From NCBI GenBank assembly GCA_946480465.1, contig CAMLJY010000009.1, forward strand, positions 1 through 64,000: 64,000 nt of DNA. The letters run 5' to 3'. The first letter of the stretch is position 1, and the number at the start of each line of letters is the position of its first letter. The DNA is from an uncultured Burkholderiales bacterium. GTDB taxonomy: Bacteria; Pseudomonadota; Gammaproteobacteria; Burkholderiales; Burkholderiaceae. A program made the position numbers and the translations under genes. The notes beneath the pieces are model-generated. The model did not search any database. It saw nothing but the letters and a program-made list of their open reading frames with translations, and was not told the origin of the DNA. Of this stretch, positions 18,616-28,379 are shown piece by piece.

Positions 18616-19488
18616 ATGAAACTGCTGCTCAAGTTCAACCTCATCTTCGTGCTCGTGATGGCGCTGGGGGTCGGCGTCAGCGCCTACATCAGCCGCGACC
18701 TGCTGCAGCGACATGCGCAGGAAGAGGTGCTCAACAGCGCCCGGCAGCTGATGGAGAACGCGCTGGCGGTGCGCAACTACACCGCGACGCAGATCACCAA
18801 GCTGCTCGAGACGCAGATGAAGTACGAGTTCCTGCCGCAGTCGGTGCCCAGCTACTCGGCCACCGAGGTGCTCGCCACGCTGCGCACCAAGTACCCCGAG
18901 TTCGCCTACAAGGAGGCGACGCTGAATCCCACCAACCCGCGCGACCGCGCGGACAGCTGGGAGGTGGACATCGTCAACCAGTTCCGCAACAACTCGGACC
19001 TGAAGGAATTCGTCGGCCAGCGCGACACGCCCGCCGGCCGCTCGCTGTACGTGGCACGGCCGGTGCGCATCACCAACCCCGCCTGCCTGACCTGCCACTC
19101 CAGCGTCGAGGCCGCGCCCAAGACCATGGTCGACAAGTACGGCCCCGCCAACGGCTTCGGCTGGAACATGAACGAGGTGGTGTCGGCGCAGATCATGTCG
19201 GTGCCGATGGAGCTGCCGCTCAGGCGTGCGGAGCAGACCTTCAAGGTCTTCGTCGGATCGCTGATCGGCGTCTTCGTCGCGGTGGGCATCGTGCTGAACC
19301 TGATGATCTGGTTCGTCGTGGTGCGGCCGGTGACGCAGCTGTCGGCGCTGGCCGACCGCGTGAGCCAGGGTGACCTCGAGGCGCCCGATTTCGCCCGCAA
19401 GAGCCGTGACGAAATCGGCGTTCTTGCCGATTCCTTCGCCCGCATGCGCGCGAGCGTCGTGCAGGCGATGAAGATGCTGGACAGTTGA
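18616..19488 (+). CDS. Haem-binding DUF3365 (Tll0287-like) sensor with HAMP domain
   Basis: A 290-residue membrane sensor. It has an N-terminal membrane helix (about residues 6-26), a periplasmic domain of about 180 residues with one c-type haem motif CLTCH (157-161), a second membrane helix (about 210-232, VGSLIGVFVAVGIVLNLMIWFVVV), and a HAMP linker (VRPVTQLSALADRVSQGDLE...DEIGVLADSFARM). It ends just after HAMP, with no kinase, cyclase or methyl-accepting domain, so its output must pass to another protein. The kinase gene 63 bp downstream is the obvious candidate. Redox, oxygen or NO sensing through the haem is a plausible role, by inference only. Confidence 0.88.
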   Translation: MKLLLKFNLIFVLVMALGVGVSAYISRDLLQRHAQEEVLNSARQLMENALAVRNYTATQITKLLETQMKYEFLPQSVPSYSATEVLATLRTKYPEFAYKEATLNPTNPRDRADSWEVDIVNQFRNNSDLKEFVGQRDTPAGRSLYVARPVRITNPACLTCHSSVEAAPKTMVDKYGPANGFGWNMNEVVSAQIMSVPMELPLRRAEQTFKVFVGSLIGVFVAVGIVLNLMIWFVVVRPVTQLSALADRVSQGDLEAPDFARKSRDEIGVLADSFARMRASVVQAMKMLDS

Positions 19489-19551
19489 ACCGATAACCCG
19501 ACGGGCGCCAGTGGCGCGTCCGTCCAAGGCCTGCCGACGTAAGTCTCCGCC

Positions 19552-20979
<1,428 letters not shown>

Positions 20980-20999
20980 TCGGCGGCCGCGCGGCCCGC

Positions 21000-22715
21000 T
21001 CACTCGGCCGCGACCGGCCCCGCGCCGAGCGAGCCGGGATCGAAGGCCGACACCGTCGGCACGATCTGGTCCAGGCCCAGCTCGTCGGCAAAACCGGAGC
21101 GCCGGATCAGGTCCAGCGGCTGTTCGTTGACGTTGGCCAGCACCAGCGCCACGCCGTTGCGCCTCAGCGTGCGGTACAGCTGCTGCAGCGCATCGATGCC
21201 GGAGGTGTCGATCGAGATCAGCCGGTGCATCTCCAGCACCACGGCCCGGGTGCCCGCCGGCAGCTGCTGCTGCAGGGCCTCGATCTTGCCCACGGCGCCG
21301 AAGAACAGCGAACCGAACAGCTCGAACACCGCAACGCCCGGGGGCATCTGGCCCGGCGCGCTGTGCTGCGGATGCAGCTGCACGCGGAACAGCTGGCTCA
21401 TGCGCCAGATGAAGAAGCCGCAGGCCATCAACAGGCCCACCTCGACCGCCACCGTCAGGTCGAACACGACCGTCAGCACGAAGGTGCCGACCAGCACCGC
21501 GCGGTACGGCAGCATGAAGTGCTTCAGCCGCGCGAACTCGCGCCACTCGCCCATGTTCCAGGCCACGAACAGCAGGATGCCGGCCAGCGCCGCCAGCGGC
21601 ACGTGCATGGCCAGCGGCGCGGCCACCAGCATCACCGCCAGCAGCGTGGCGGCGTGCACGATGCCGGCCACCGGTGACGTGGCGCCGGCGCGCAGGTTGG
21701 TCACCGTACGCGCGATGGTGCCGGTGGCGGGGATGCCGCCGAAGAAGGGGGCGACCAGATTGGCCACACCCTGCGCCATCAGTTCCTGGTTGGGGTCGTG
21801 GCGCGGGTGCTGCGGCGCCATGTTGTCGGCCACGCGGGCGCACAGCAGCGATTCGATCGCGCCCAGCAGCGCGATCGTCACCGCGGGGATCAGCAGGAGA
21901 CGCGCGGTGTCCCAGCTGAAGTCCGGCAGCGCGAAGCTCGGCAGTGCCTGCGGGATGCCGCCGAAGCGGCTGCCGATCGTCTCCAGCGGCAGGTTGAAAA
22001 GCACGGTGGCCCCGGTGGCCGCGGCCAGTGCGACGATGGTGCCGGGCAGGTGCGCGGTCCAGCGCCGCAGCCGGTTCGCCAGCCCCGCTTGCGGCAGCGG
22101 CATCGTGTAGGCCTTGGGCCACAGCACGACGATCGCGAGGCAGGCCAGGCCCGTGGCAAGGGCCACCGGGTTGAAGCTGTCGATGTGCCTGGCCAGCGCG
22201 GCCAGCTGGCTGAAGAAGTCCGCCGGCATGTTGGCGATGCGCAGGCCCAGCAGGTCCTTCAGTTGCGACAGCCCGATCAGCACCGCGATGCCGTTGGTGA
22301 AGCCGATGACGATGGACACCGGGATGTAGCGCACCAGCACGCCCAGCTTGAGCCAGCCCATCACCAGCAGCATCAGGCCGGCGAGCGAGGTGGCGATCAG
22401 CAGGTTGGCGAGGCCGTAGCGCTGAACGATGCCGTAGACGATGACGATGAAGGCGCCGGCCGGCCCGCCGATCTGCACCTGGGAGCCGCCCAGCGCCGAG
22501 ATCAGGAAGCCGGCGATCACCGCGGTGAAGAGGCCTTGCTCGGGCTTGACCCCCGAGGCGATGGCGAAGGCCATGGCCAGCGGCAGCGCGACGATGCCGA
22601 CGGTGACGCCGGCGGCCAGGTCGGCCGCGAAGCGGGCGCGGTCGTAGCCCGCCAGCGTCTCAGCCAGGCGCGGCCGGAAGCGGTGGAAGTTCTGGAAGGT
22701 CAGGCGCGATGACAT
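21000..22715 (-). CDS. SulP family inorganic anion transporter with STAS domain
   Basis: A 571-residue inner-membrane protein. The first 430 residues have about 12-14 hydrophobic segments with the SLC26/SulP motifs (DLAAGVTVGIVALPLAMAFAIASG, and PIAGI-type text GGIPATGTIARTVTNLRAGATSPVAGI). The last 120 residues form a cytosolic STAS domain (AVVLEMHRLISIDTSGIDALQQLYRTLRRNG). Substrates in the family include sulfate, bicarbonate and dicarboxylates; no carbonic anhydrase or sulfate gene is adjacent to choose among them. A perfect 10-bp inverted repeat lies about 130 bp upstream of its start. Confidence 0.94.
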   Translation of the reverse strand: MSSRLTFQNFHRFRPRLAETLAGYDRARFAADLAAGVTVGIVALPLAMAFAIASGVKPEQGLFTAVIAGFLISALGGSQVQIGGPAGAFIVIVYGIVQRYGLANLLIATSLAGLMLLVMGWLKLGVLVRYIPVSIVIGFTNGIAVLIGLSQLKDLLGLRIANMPADFFSQLAALARHIDSFNPVALATGLACLAIVVLWPKAYTMPLPQAGLANRLRRWTAHLPGTIVALAAATGATVLFNLPLETIGSRFGGIPQALPSFALPDFSWDTARLLLIPAVTIALLGAIESLLCARVADNMAPQHPRHDPNQELMAQGVANLVAPFFGGIPATGTIARTVTNLRAGATSPVAGIVHAATLLAVMLVAAPLAMHVPLAALAGILLFVAWNMGEWREFARLKHFMLPYRAVLVGTFVLTVVFDLTVAVEVGLLMACGFFIWRMSQLFRVQLHPQHSAPGQMPPGVAVFELFGSLFFGAVGKIEALQQQLPAGTRAVVLEMHRLISIDTSGIDALQQLYRTLRRNGVALVLANVNEQPLDLIRRSGFADELGLDQIVPTVSAFDPGSLGAGPVAAE

Positions 22716-22844
22716 GCGGACTCCGGTGGTCGGGGACGACGGACGGACAGTCCGGCAGCGGCGGACCGCTGTGGTGCATGCGGGTGTGGAAACGCCGGCG
22801 CGGCGAGATCAGCGCGGCGCGAGGATCGGCGTAAGCCCGCGGCA

Positions 22845-22880
22845 GCATGGCCGGAATATGCCACCGAAGGCCGGCCATGC
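22845..22880. promoter_or_regulatory. Long inverted repeat upstream of the SulP gene
   Basis: GCATGGCCGG (22845-22854) and CCGGCCATGC (22871-22880) are perfect inverted copies with a 16-base loop. They sit in the 217-bp gap between the metallophosphoesterase stop and the SulP start, both leftward. It may be a terminator for the metG pair, an operator for SulP, or an mRNA structure. The rest of the gap holds no supported gene. Confidence 0.4.
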
Positions 22881-22932
22881 CATGGTGGATCAGGTGTTGC
22901 GGTCAGTGCGCGCGTGACCGGCACCGCGCGGG

Positions 22933-23922
22933 TCAGCGCCGTGGATCGGGCGACAGCGCGTTCCAGATCGGCGTGTAGCTGAAGGGCTCGGCAGCGCCCG
23001 GCTCGACCCGCACCTTCACCGCATGCGCGCGCCGCTCGCCGAAGACCTCCAGCCGCCACAGGTTGGCGATGGGGCGGCCGCTGCGGTCGACGAAGGGCTG
23101 GTCGGTGATGAAGTGGTGGCTGTCGCCGTGCACCAGCAGCACCGGCAGGCCGCTGCCGATCGTCAGCGGCAGCAGCGTGGCGCCGACGCTGGTGCCGAAG
23201 CCGCCGCGCAGGCGCAGCGGCAGGCGCGAATCGACGCGGCGCAGCACGTCGGCCTGGGTCGCGAACACCAGCGCCTTGGCGCCGCGTTCCTGTGCCAGCC
23301 TGAAGGAGGCGCGGATCCAGGCCGCGTTGGCCGATTCGCGCGCCAGGTACTCCGAGCGCAGCTCGGCGGACGCGGCGTCGACGTTGTTGTTCGGGCCGAT
23401 GGTGTGAAAGGTCGTGAACAGCACCGGGCCGTGCCACCAGCGCAGGTTCTCGCGGTAGCGCTCGAAGATCGGCATGACCCGGCCTTGCGACTGCACCGCC
23501 ATCGGCCGCCGCCCGAGCGAGCGGTCCGGCGGGTAGAACAGCGCGCGCAGCGCCTGCAGGCGTTCCAGCGGGTCTTCGCCCGTGCGGTGGCAGTCGCTCC
23601 AGTCGTTGTCGCCGGGGGTGAGCACCAGCGGGCCGTCGAAGCGCTGGAAGTGCTCGTGCTGACGCGTAAAAAGCGCGTCCGTGCACGGCGTCACGCCGTC
23701 CTTGAAATCGCCGACGTGGATCGAGAAGGCCGGCTTCTCGTCGTTGATCTGCTCGATCAGCCGGCGGTAGGCGGGGCCGGTCATCGCGTCCGGGCCGTAG
23801 GGCATGTCGCCGAGCGCGACGAACTCGAACGCGCCGTTGCCGGCCGCCTGCCCGGCGAGCGTGGCGAGGCCCAGCGCGGCCGCCGCCAGCGCGCGCCGCA
23901 GGCCTTGGCGCAGCGGCGTCAA
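22933..23922 (-). CDS. Exported metallophosphoesterase-like protein
   Basis: A 329-residue protein with a signal peptide ([18 protein letters not shown]) and calcineurin-like metal-site motifs in order: VALGDMPYG (Asp), IHVGDFKDG (Asp), [10 protein letters not shown] (Asn/Asp), and [11 protein letters not shown] (His). This resembles the periplasmic acid phosphatase-like branch of metallophosphoesterases; the substrate is unknown. The start is a TTG whose first bases overlap the metG stop (TTGA), so translation is probably coupled to metG. No ATG exists near the signal peptide, so the TTG start is well supported. Confidence 0.85.
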   Translation of the reverse strand: MTPLRQGLRRALAAAALGLATLAGQAAGNGAFEFVALGDMPYGPDAMTGPAYRRLIEQINDEKPAFSIHVGDFKDGVTPCTDALFTRQHEHFQRFDGPLVLTPGDNDWSDCHRTGEDPLERLQALRALFYPPDRSLGRRPMAVQSQGRVMPIFERYRENLRWWHGPVLFTTFHTIGPNNNVDAASAELRSEYLARESANAAWIRASFRLAQERGAKALVFATQADVLRRVDSRLPLRLRGGFGTSVGATLLPLTIGSGLPVLLVHGDSHHFITDQPFVDRSGRPIANLWRLEVFGERRAHAVKVRVEPGAAEPFSYTPIWNALSPDPRR

Positions 23923-26024
23923 CGCACGCGCAGGCCGGGCACGGCGCCGGGATGGGGCTCGAGGATGAAGAGGCCCGGCTGCGCCTTGCCGTCGGCGTGG
24001 CTGGCGGCCAACACCATGCCTTCGCTCAGGCCGAACTTCATCTTGCGCGGCGCCAGGTTGGCCACCACCACGGTCAGCTTGCCGACCAGGTCTTGCGGCT
24101 TGTAGGCGCTGCGGATGCCGGAGAACACGGTGCGCAGCCTGGGCGTGCCTTGCTCATCCGTGCCTTCGCCGACGTCCAGCGTCAACTTCAGCAGCTTGTC
24201 GCTGCCCTCGACGGTGGTGGCATCGACGATCTTCGCGATGCGCAGGTCGATCTTGCCGAAGTCGGCGATGCCGATTTCCGGCGCGATGGCCTCGCCGCCG
24301 GGGTGCGGCTGCGCCGTTGCGACGGTCGCGGGTCCGGTGGCCACCGCGCCGGCCGGTGGCTCGAACAGCGCTTCCACCTTGGGCAACTCGACGCGCTGCA
24401 TCAGGTGCTTGTATTCGCCGATGGCGTGGCTGCCCAGCGCGCGCGCGGCGTCCGCGAAGCGCATCGGCGCCACGTTCAGGAAGCCTTCCACCTGCGCCGC
24501 CAGCGCCGGCAGGATGGGCTTCAGGTAGATCGTGAGGACGCGGAAGGCCTCGATGCAGACCGAGCAGACGTCGTGCAGCGCGGTGGCCTGCTCTGGGTTC
24601 TTGGCCAGCTCCCAGGGTTTGTTCTGGTCGACGTACTCGTTGACGCGGTCGGCCAGCAGCATGATCTCGCGCACCGCCTTGCCGAACTCGCGCTCCTCGT
24701 ACAGCTGTTCCACCGTGTCGCGGTGCGCGCGCAGCCCGTCGAGCAGGATGCGGCCTTCGACCCCCAGGTCACCGGACAGCCGGCCGCCGAAGCGCTTGGT
24801 CAGGAAGCCGGCGGCGCGGCTGGCGATGTTGATGTACTTGCCGATCAGGTCGGCGTTGACGCGGGCGACGAAGTCCTCGGGGTTGAAGTCGATGTCCTCG
24901 ACGCGCGCGTTGAGCTTGGCGGCGATGTAGTAGCGCAGCCACTCGGCATTGAGCCCCAGCTCCAGGTAGCGCAGCGGGCTGATGCCGGTGCCGCGGCTCT
25001 TGCTCATCTTCTCGCTGTTGACGGTGATGAAGCCATGCACGAAGACGTGGTCGGGCACCTTGCGGCCGCTGAAGTGCAGCATCGCCGGCCAGAACAGCGT
25101 GTGGAAGTAGACGATGTCCTTGCCGATGAAGTGCACCTGCTCGACCTCGGGGTCGGCGAGGTAGGCGTCCATGTCCTGGTTGCGCTTGCCGAACAGGTTC
25201 GCCAGCGAGGCCAGGTAGCCGACCGGCGCGTCCAGCCAGACGTAGAAGTACTTGCCCGGCGCATCGGGGATCTCGATGCCGAAGTAGGGGGCGTCGCGGC
25301 TGATGTCCCAGTCGCCCAGGCCGCCGGTGACCTGGCCGTTCGCGTCCTCGGTCTTGGTGAACCACTCGCGGATCTTGTTGGCCACCTCGGGCTGCAGCTT
25401 GCCGTCCTGGGTCCACTGCTGCAGGAAGTCGACGCAGCGCGGGTCGGACAGGCGGAAGAAGTAGTGCTCGCTGCTCTTGCGCACCGGCGTGGCGCCGGAC
25501 AGCGCGGAGAACGGGTTCTTCAGGTCCGTGGGCGCGTAGACGGCGCCGCAGTTCTCGCAGGAGTCGCCGTACTGGTCCTTGGCGCCGCACTTCGGGCATT
25601 CGCCCTTGATGTAGCGGTCGGGCAGGAACATGCCCTTCACCGGGTCGAAGAACTGTTCGATCGAGCGCACGTCGATCAGCTCGTTCTTGCGCAGCGCCAG
25701 GTAGATCTCGCGAGCCAGCTGGTGGTTTTCGGCGCCGTCGGTGGAGTGCCAGTTGTCGAAGGCGATGTGGAAGCCCTGCAGGTACTGCGGGCGGCCGGCG
25801 GCAATGTCGGCGACGAACTGCTGCGGCGTCTTCCCGGCCTTCTCGGCGGCGATCATGATCGGTGCGCCGTGCGCGTCGTCGGCGCAGACGAAGTTCACCT
25901 CCGCCCCCCGCATGCGCTGCGCCCGCACCCAGGTGTCGGCCTGGATGTACTCCATCATGTGGCCGATGTGGAAGGCTGCGTTGGCGTAGGGCAGGGCGGT
26001 GGTGACGAACAGCTTGCGGGTCAT
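23919..26024 (-). CDS. metG: Methionyl-tRNA synthetase, long form with C-terminal tRNA-binding domain
   Basis: A 701-residue class I synthetase charging tRNA-Met and initiator tRNA. The HIGH motif is at residues 19-22 and KMSKS at 339-343. A four-Cys zinc knuckle ([18 protein letters not shown]) marks the type with a zinc-binding connective domain. An anticodon-binding helical domain and a Pro/Ala linker follow, then a C-terminal OB-fold ([31 protein letters not shown]) for dimerisation and tRNA binding. The ATG at 26024 is preferred over one three codons upstream because GAGG lies nine bases before it. Confidence 0.97.
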   Translation of the reverse strand: MTRKLFVTTALPYANAAFHIGHMMEYIQADTWVRAQRMRGAEVNFVCADDAHGAPIMIAAEKAGKTPQQFVADIAAGRPQYLQGFHIAFDNWHSTDGAENHQLAREIYLALRKNELIDVRSIEQFFDPVKGMFLPDRYIKGECPKCGAKDQYGDSCENCGAVYAPTDLKNPFSALSGATPVRKSSEHYFFRLSDPRCVDFLQQWTQDGKLQPEVANKIREWFTKTEDANGQVTGGLGDWDISRDAPYFGIEIPDAPGKYFYVWLDAPVGYLASLANLFGKRNQDMDAYLADPEVEQVHFIGKDIVYFHTLFWPAMLHFSGRKVPDHVFVHGFITVNSEKMSKSRGTGISPLRYLELGLNAEWLRYYIAAKLNARVEDIDFNPEDFVARVNADLIGKYINIASRAAGFLTKRFGGRLSGDLGVEGRILLDGLRAHRDTVEQLYEEREFGKAVREIMLLADRVNEYVDQNKPWELAKNPEQATALHDVCSVCIEAFRVLTIYLKPILPALAAQVEGFLNVAPMRFADAARALGSHAIGEYKHLMQRVELPKVEALFEPPAGAVATGPATVATAQPHPGGEAIAPEIGIADFGKIDLRIAKIVDATTVEGSDKLLKLTLDVGEGTDEQGTPRLRTVFSGIRSAYKPQDLVGKLTVVVANLAPRKMKFGLSEGMVLAASHADGKAQPGLFILEPHPGAVPGLRVR

Positions 26025-26161
26025 GTTGACCATCCTCGGGGAGGGGTGCCCGCGGGGCCCAGGGCGGCCGCGGGACAGTCGGACAGGGGCGCGATTTTAG
26101 GCGGCGGCACACGCTGTGGCCCCGGTCTAGCATCGGCGTCCCGTCCCTCCGTCCCATTGCC

Positions 26162-26587
26162 ATGTTCAAGCTGCTCGGCCTCGACCACCTGGTGCTGCGC
26201 GTCGTCGACCTCGACCGCATGCTCGCCTTCTACTGCGGGGTGCTGGGCTGCACGGTCGAGAAGCGGCAGGACGCGATCGGCCTGGTGCAGCTGCGTGCCG
26301 GGGCCCACCTGATCGACCTGGTGCCGGTGGATGGCCGCCTGGGCAGCGCCGGCGGTGCAGCGCCGGGCCGGGAGGGCCGCAACCTGGACCACTTCTGCCT
26401 GCGCATCGAGCCCTTCGACGAGGCGGCGCTGCGTGCCGAACTGGCGCGCCACGGCATCACCGCGGGCGAGTACGGCTCGCGCAACGGCGCCGAAGGCGAG
26501 GGGCCGTCGCTCTACCTGAGCGACCCCGAGGGCAACGGGGTGGAGCTGAAAGGCGCGCCGTGGCCGGCCGGCGCGACGCCGGGCTGA
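26162..26587 (+). CDS. VOC (glyoxalase/bleomycin-resistance) family protein
   Basis: A 141-residue small protein of the vicinal oxygen chelate superfamily, built from two beta-alpha-beta-beta-beta units. The opening GLDHLVLRVVDLDRMLAFYCGVLG is the standard first module with a metal-ligand His; the second module begins NLDHFCLRIEPFDEAAL and ends YLSDPEGNGVELKG with a likely metal-ligand Glu. Enzyme type (lyase, dioxygenase or thiol transferase) cannot be told. It is a single gene divergent from metG. Confidence 0.92.
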   Translation: MFKLLGLDHLVLRVVDLDRMLAFYCGVLGCTVEKRQDAIGLVQLRAGAHLIDLVPVDGRLGSAGGAAPGREGRNLDHFCLRIEPFDEAALRAELARHGITAGEYGSRNGAEGEGPSLYLSDPEGNGVELKGAPWPAGATPG

Positions 26588-26904
26588 TTCTCCGCACATC
26601 GGGAAAGAGAGTCGCGCAGGCGACGCCCCTGCTCGGTGAAGTCGCGAATTCCCCTGCAGCTTGCACGCCCATAGCATCGGGATGCTGATCGATGGGTGAT
26701 TTCCACTGAGCGGAATTAGTCGCAAGGCCGCGGTCTCTCCCATGGCCTTGCACACGCACCGCAGCGTGATGTGCACGGCGGTGGGCGCATCCTCGAATTC
26801 GCCGCGTCCCTGCCCAAGTCCGGTTCGGGCAAGGTGCTCGGGCGCGAGTTGCAGGCGCAGCAAGATGCCCGGGAGCGGGCGACACCCCACCAGGAGACCT
26901 CCAC
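26588..26904. other. Intergenic region with a gene remnant
   Basis: This 317-bp gap holds no intact gene. Its right half is the decayed acyl-CoA ligase end listed at 26720-26908. The left half (26588-26719) shows no recognisable coding or regulatory signal. Confidence 0.5.
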
Positions 26905-26908
26905 ATGA
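26720..26908 (+). pseudogene. Remnant 3' end of an AMP-dependent acyl-CoA ligase gene
   Basis: In one plus-strand frame bounded by a TAG before 26720 and the TGA at 26906-26908, the sequence reads RILEFAASLPKSGSGKVLGR followed by ELQAQQ. This is the C-terminal A10 catalytic-lysine motif of acyl-CoA synthetases (typical form LPKSGSGKxLxRELQ). Only about 40 residues are similar; the rest of the enzyme is missing, and no suitable start codon precedes it. The frame runs into the ATG of the Bug receptor gene, which carries its own ribosome site (AGGAG) inside the remnant. Confidence 0.7.
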
Positions 26909-27876
26909 CGAGCCGCAGAACCCTCCTGGCGCTGGCCGCCGCCACCGCCGCCGCCCTGGCGCCCACAGGCAGCGCACTGGCGCAGGCCTACCCGAGCAAG
27001 CCCATCACGATGATCGTGCCCTGGCCCGCGGGCGGCTCCACCGATCGCCACCTGCGGGCGCTGGCGGAAATAGCGTCCAAACACCTCGGCCAGACCATCG
27101 TCATCGAGAACAAGCCCGGCGCCGGCGGCACGCTGGGCCCGGGCCAGATGGCGCTGACCGCCAGGCCCGATGGCTACACCATCGCGCAGTTCCCGATGGG
27201 CATGCTGCGCATCCCGCACATGCAGAAGACGCAGTGGCATCCGCTGAACGACTTCAGCTTCATCATCGGCGTCTCGGGCTACACCTTCGGCTTCACGGTC
27301 AAGGCCGATTCGCCGTACAAGAGCTTCAACGACTACATCGAGGCCGCGCGCAGGCACCCCGGCAAGGTGGACTACGGCTCCACCGGCATCGGCACCAGTC
27401 CGCACCTGCTGATGGAGGAGGTGGCGGCCAACGCCAAGGTGCAGCTGGTGCACGTGCCCTACAAGGGCAATGCCGACCTGCAGCAGGCGCTGCTGGGCGG
27501 CCACGTCCAGGCGCAGAGCGACGCCACCGGCTGGGACAAGTTCGTCGATTCCGGCCAGATGCGGCTGCTGGTCACCTTCGGCGACAAGCGCACCAGGCGC
27601 TGGCCCGACGTGCCGACCGCGAAGGACCTGGGCTATGGCGTCGTCTCGTCGTCGCCCTACGGCCTGGTCGGTCCGAAGGGCATGGACCCGGCCGTCGTCA
27701 AGACGCTGCACGATGCCTTCAAGAAGGCCATGGACGATCCCAAGCACCTGGAAGTGCTGGCGCAGCTGAACCAGGAGGTCTGGTACCGCAGCGGGGACGA
27801 GTACCTGCAGTGGGCCAGGGAGACCTATGCCAAGGACAAGGCGCTGATCGAACGCCTGGGGCTGGCGGCCAAATGA
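26905..27876 (+). CDS. Bug family (TctC-like) tripartite tricarboxylate receptor
   Basis: A 323-residue periplasmic solute receptor. The signal peptide ends near ALAQA, followed by the family opening YPSKPITMIVPWPAGGSTDR. The loop IENKPGAGGTLGP and the middle segment LVHVPYKGNADLQQALLGGHVQ bind the carboxylate ligand. Bug receptors deliver carboxylates or other organic acids to TctAB-type transporters. No tctA or tctB is nearby, as is usual for the expanded Bug family of Burkholderiales. The ligand is not predictable. Confidence 0.94.
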   Translation: MTSRRTLLALAAATAAALAPTGSALAQAYPSKPITMIVPWPAGGSTDRHLRALAEIASKHLGQTIVIENKPGAGGTLGPGQMALTARPDGYTIAQFPMGMLRIPHMQKTQWHPLNDFSFIIGVSGYTFGFTVKADSPYKSFNDYIEAARRHPGKVDYGSTGIGTSPHLLMEEVAANAKVQLVHVPYKGNADLQQALLGGHVQAQSDATGWDKFVDSGQMRLLVTFGDKRTRRWPDVPTAKDLGYGVVSSSPYGLVGPKGMDPAVVKTLHDAFKKAMDDPKHLEVLAQLNQEVWYRSGDEYLQWARETYAKDKALIERLGLAAK

Positions 27877-27946
27877 CGTGGCCACGGGCCGGGGGCCGGC
27901 TGCCCCGGCATGCCTTCGCGGGCGCGGGCGCGCTGGCGGCGGTCAC

Positions 27947-27967
27947 GGCCTGAGGCCGCCTCAGGCC
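27947..27967 (+). terminator. Hairpin after the Bug receptor gene
   Basis: A perfect 9-bp stem (GGCCTGAGG / CCTCAGGCC) with a CCG loop lies 70 bases after the stop at 27876. It has no T-run, so termination is likely rather than certain. Confidence 0.6.
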
Positions 27968-27970
27968 ATA

Positions 27971-28139
27971 TCACGCGCCCTCACGCGAGGGTCGGAAGCG
28001 GAAAGCCGGAACCGCCTCGGTCAGCTGGCGCGCCTGCCGGCTCGGGCTGTCGGCGGCGGCAGCGCATCGTTCCCGCCAGCGCGGCGCCCTGCTGCGCCAT
28101 GTGGTCGAACGGGGTGACGGCGCTGCGCGCCGCCGCCAC
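27971..28139 (-). pseudogene. Remnant 3' end of a methyl-accepting chemotaxis protein gene
   Basis: Reading leftward, one frame gives SAVTPFDHMAQQGAALAG and, after a frameshift near 28070, a second frame gives RCAAAADSPSRQARQLTEAV then PAFRF, ending at TGA 27971-27973. Intact receptors end AVTQLDQMTQQNAALVEE, then an Ala-rich helix, then LxEAVxxFRL. Only the last 55 residues or so remain, and they are frameshifted. It lies between the Bug receptor and the polyol operon. Confidence 0.7.
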
Positions 28140-28256
28140 TGTAGGCAGCTCCGCGCTGCGCGAAAGCGCCGAACAGCGTCGGAAGGATGGGCCAGTTCCG
28201 TGAAAAGCGATACGAAATGGCGCGCACTAGAGGAAAACCCGGACCAACTGCTGAAA

Positions 28257-28285
28257 TTGAGTATTGAAAGCGGGTCTTGTTGTAT
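28257..28285 (+). promoter_or_regulatory. Candidate promoter of the polyol operon
   Basis: TTGAGT (28257-28262) and TTGTAT (28280-28285) are separated by 17 bases, the ideal sigma-70 spacing, in the only clearly AT-richer stretch of the region. A transcript would have a leader of about 90 bases before the binding-protein ATG. An AraC-family site would be expected just upstream; no repeat pair is obvious. Confidence 0.45.
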
Positions 28286-28379
28286 CGAGTCACACATCCT
28301 TGCTCTCCTAGAGTTCACTCCGTCGATGACACGCGCAAGGCGCACCCTCCGGACCCCCCCGAACCTCAGGAGACAGACG

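Larger units (their letters stand above)
27877..28379. other. 503-bp gap before the polyol operon
   Basis: From left to right this gap contains a terminator hairpin (27947-27967), the chemotaxis-receptor remnant (27971-28139), and a less GC-rich stretch (about 28190-28300) that carries the candidate operon promoter. No intact gene is supported. Confidence 0.6.

Noticed and set aside
20985..20996. GGCCGCGCGGCC palindrome between the kinase and SulP genes
   Set aside because: It lacks a loop of sensible size and a T-run; such short GC palindromes occur by chance throughout this sequence.
23952..26312. 786-codon open frame on the plus strand
   Set aside because: Antisense to metG, with no recognisable domain; it also runs into the VOC gene in another frame.
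28021..28293. 90-codon leftward frame starting MTRYNKTRFQYS
   Set aside because: It covers the candidate polyol promoter and the chemotaxis-receptor remnant in a third frame, and its C-terminal half is Arg/Pro-rich noise.
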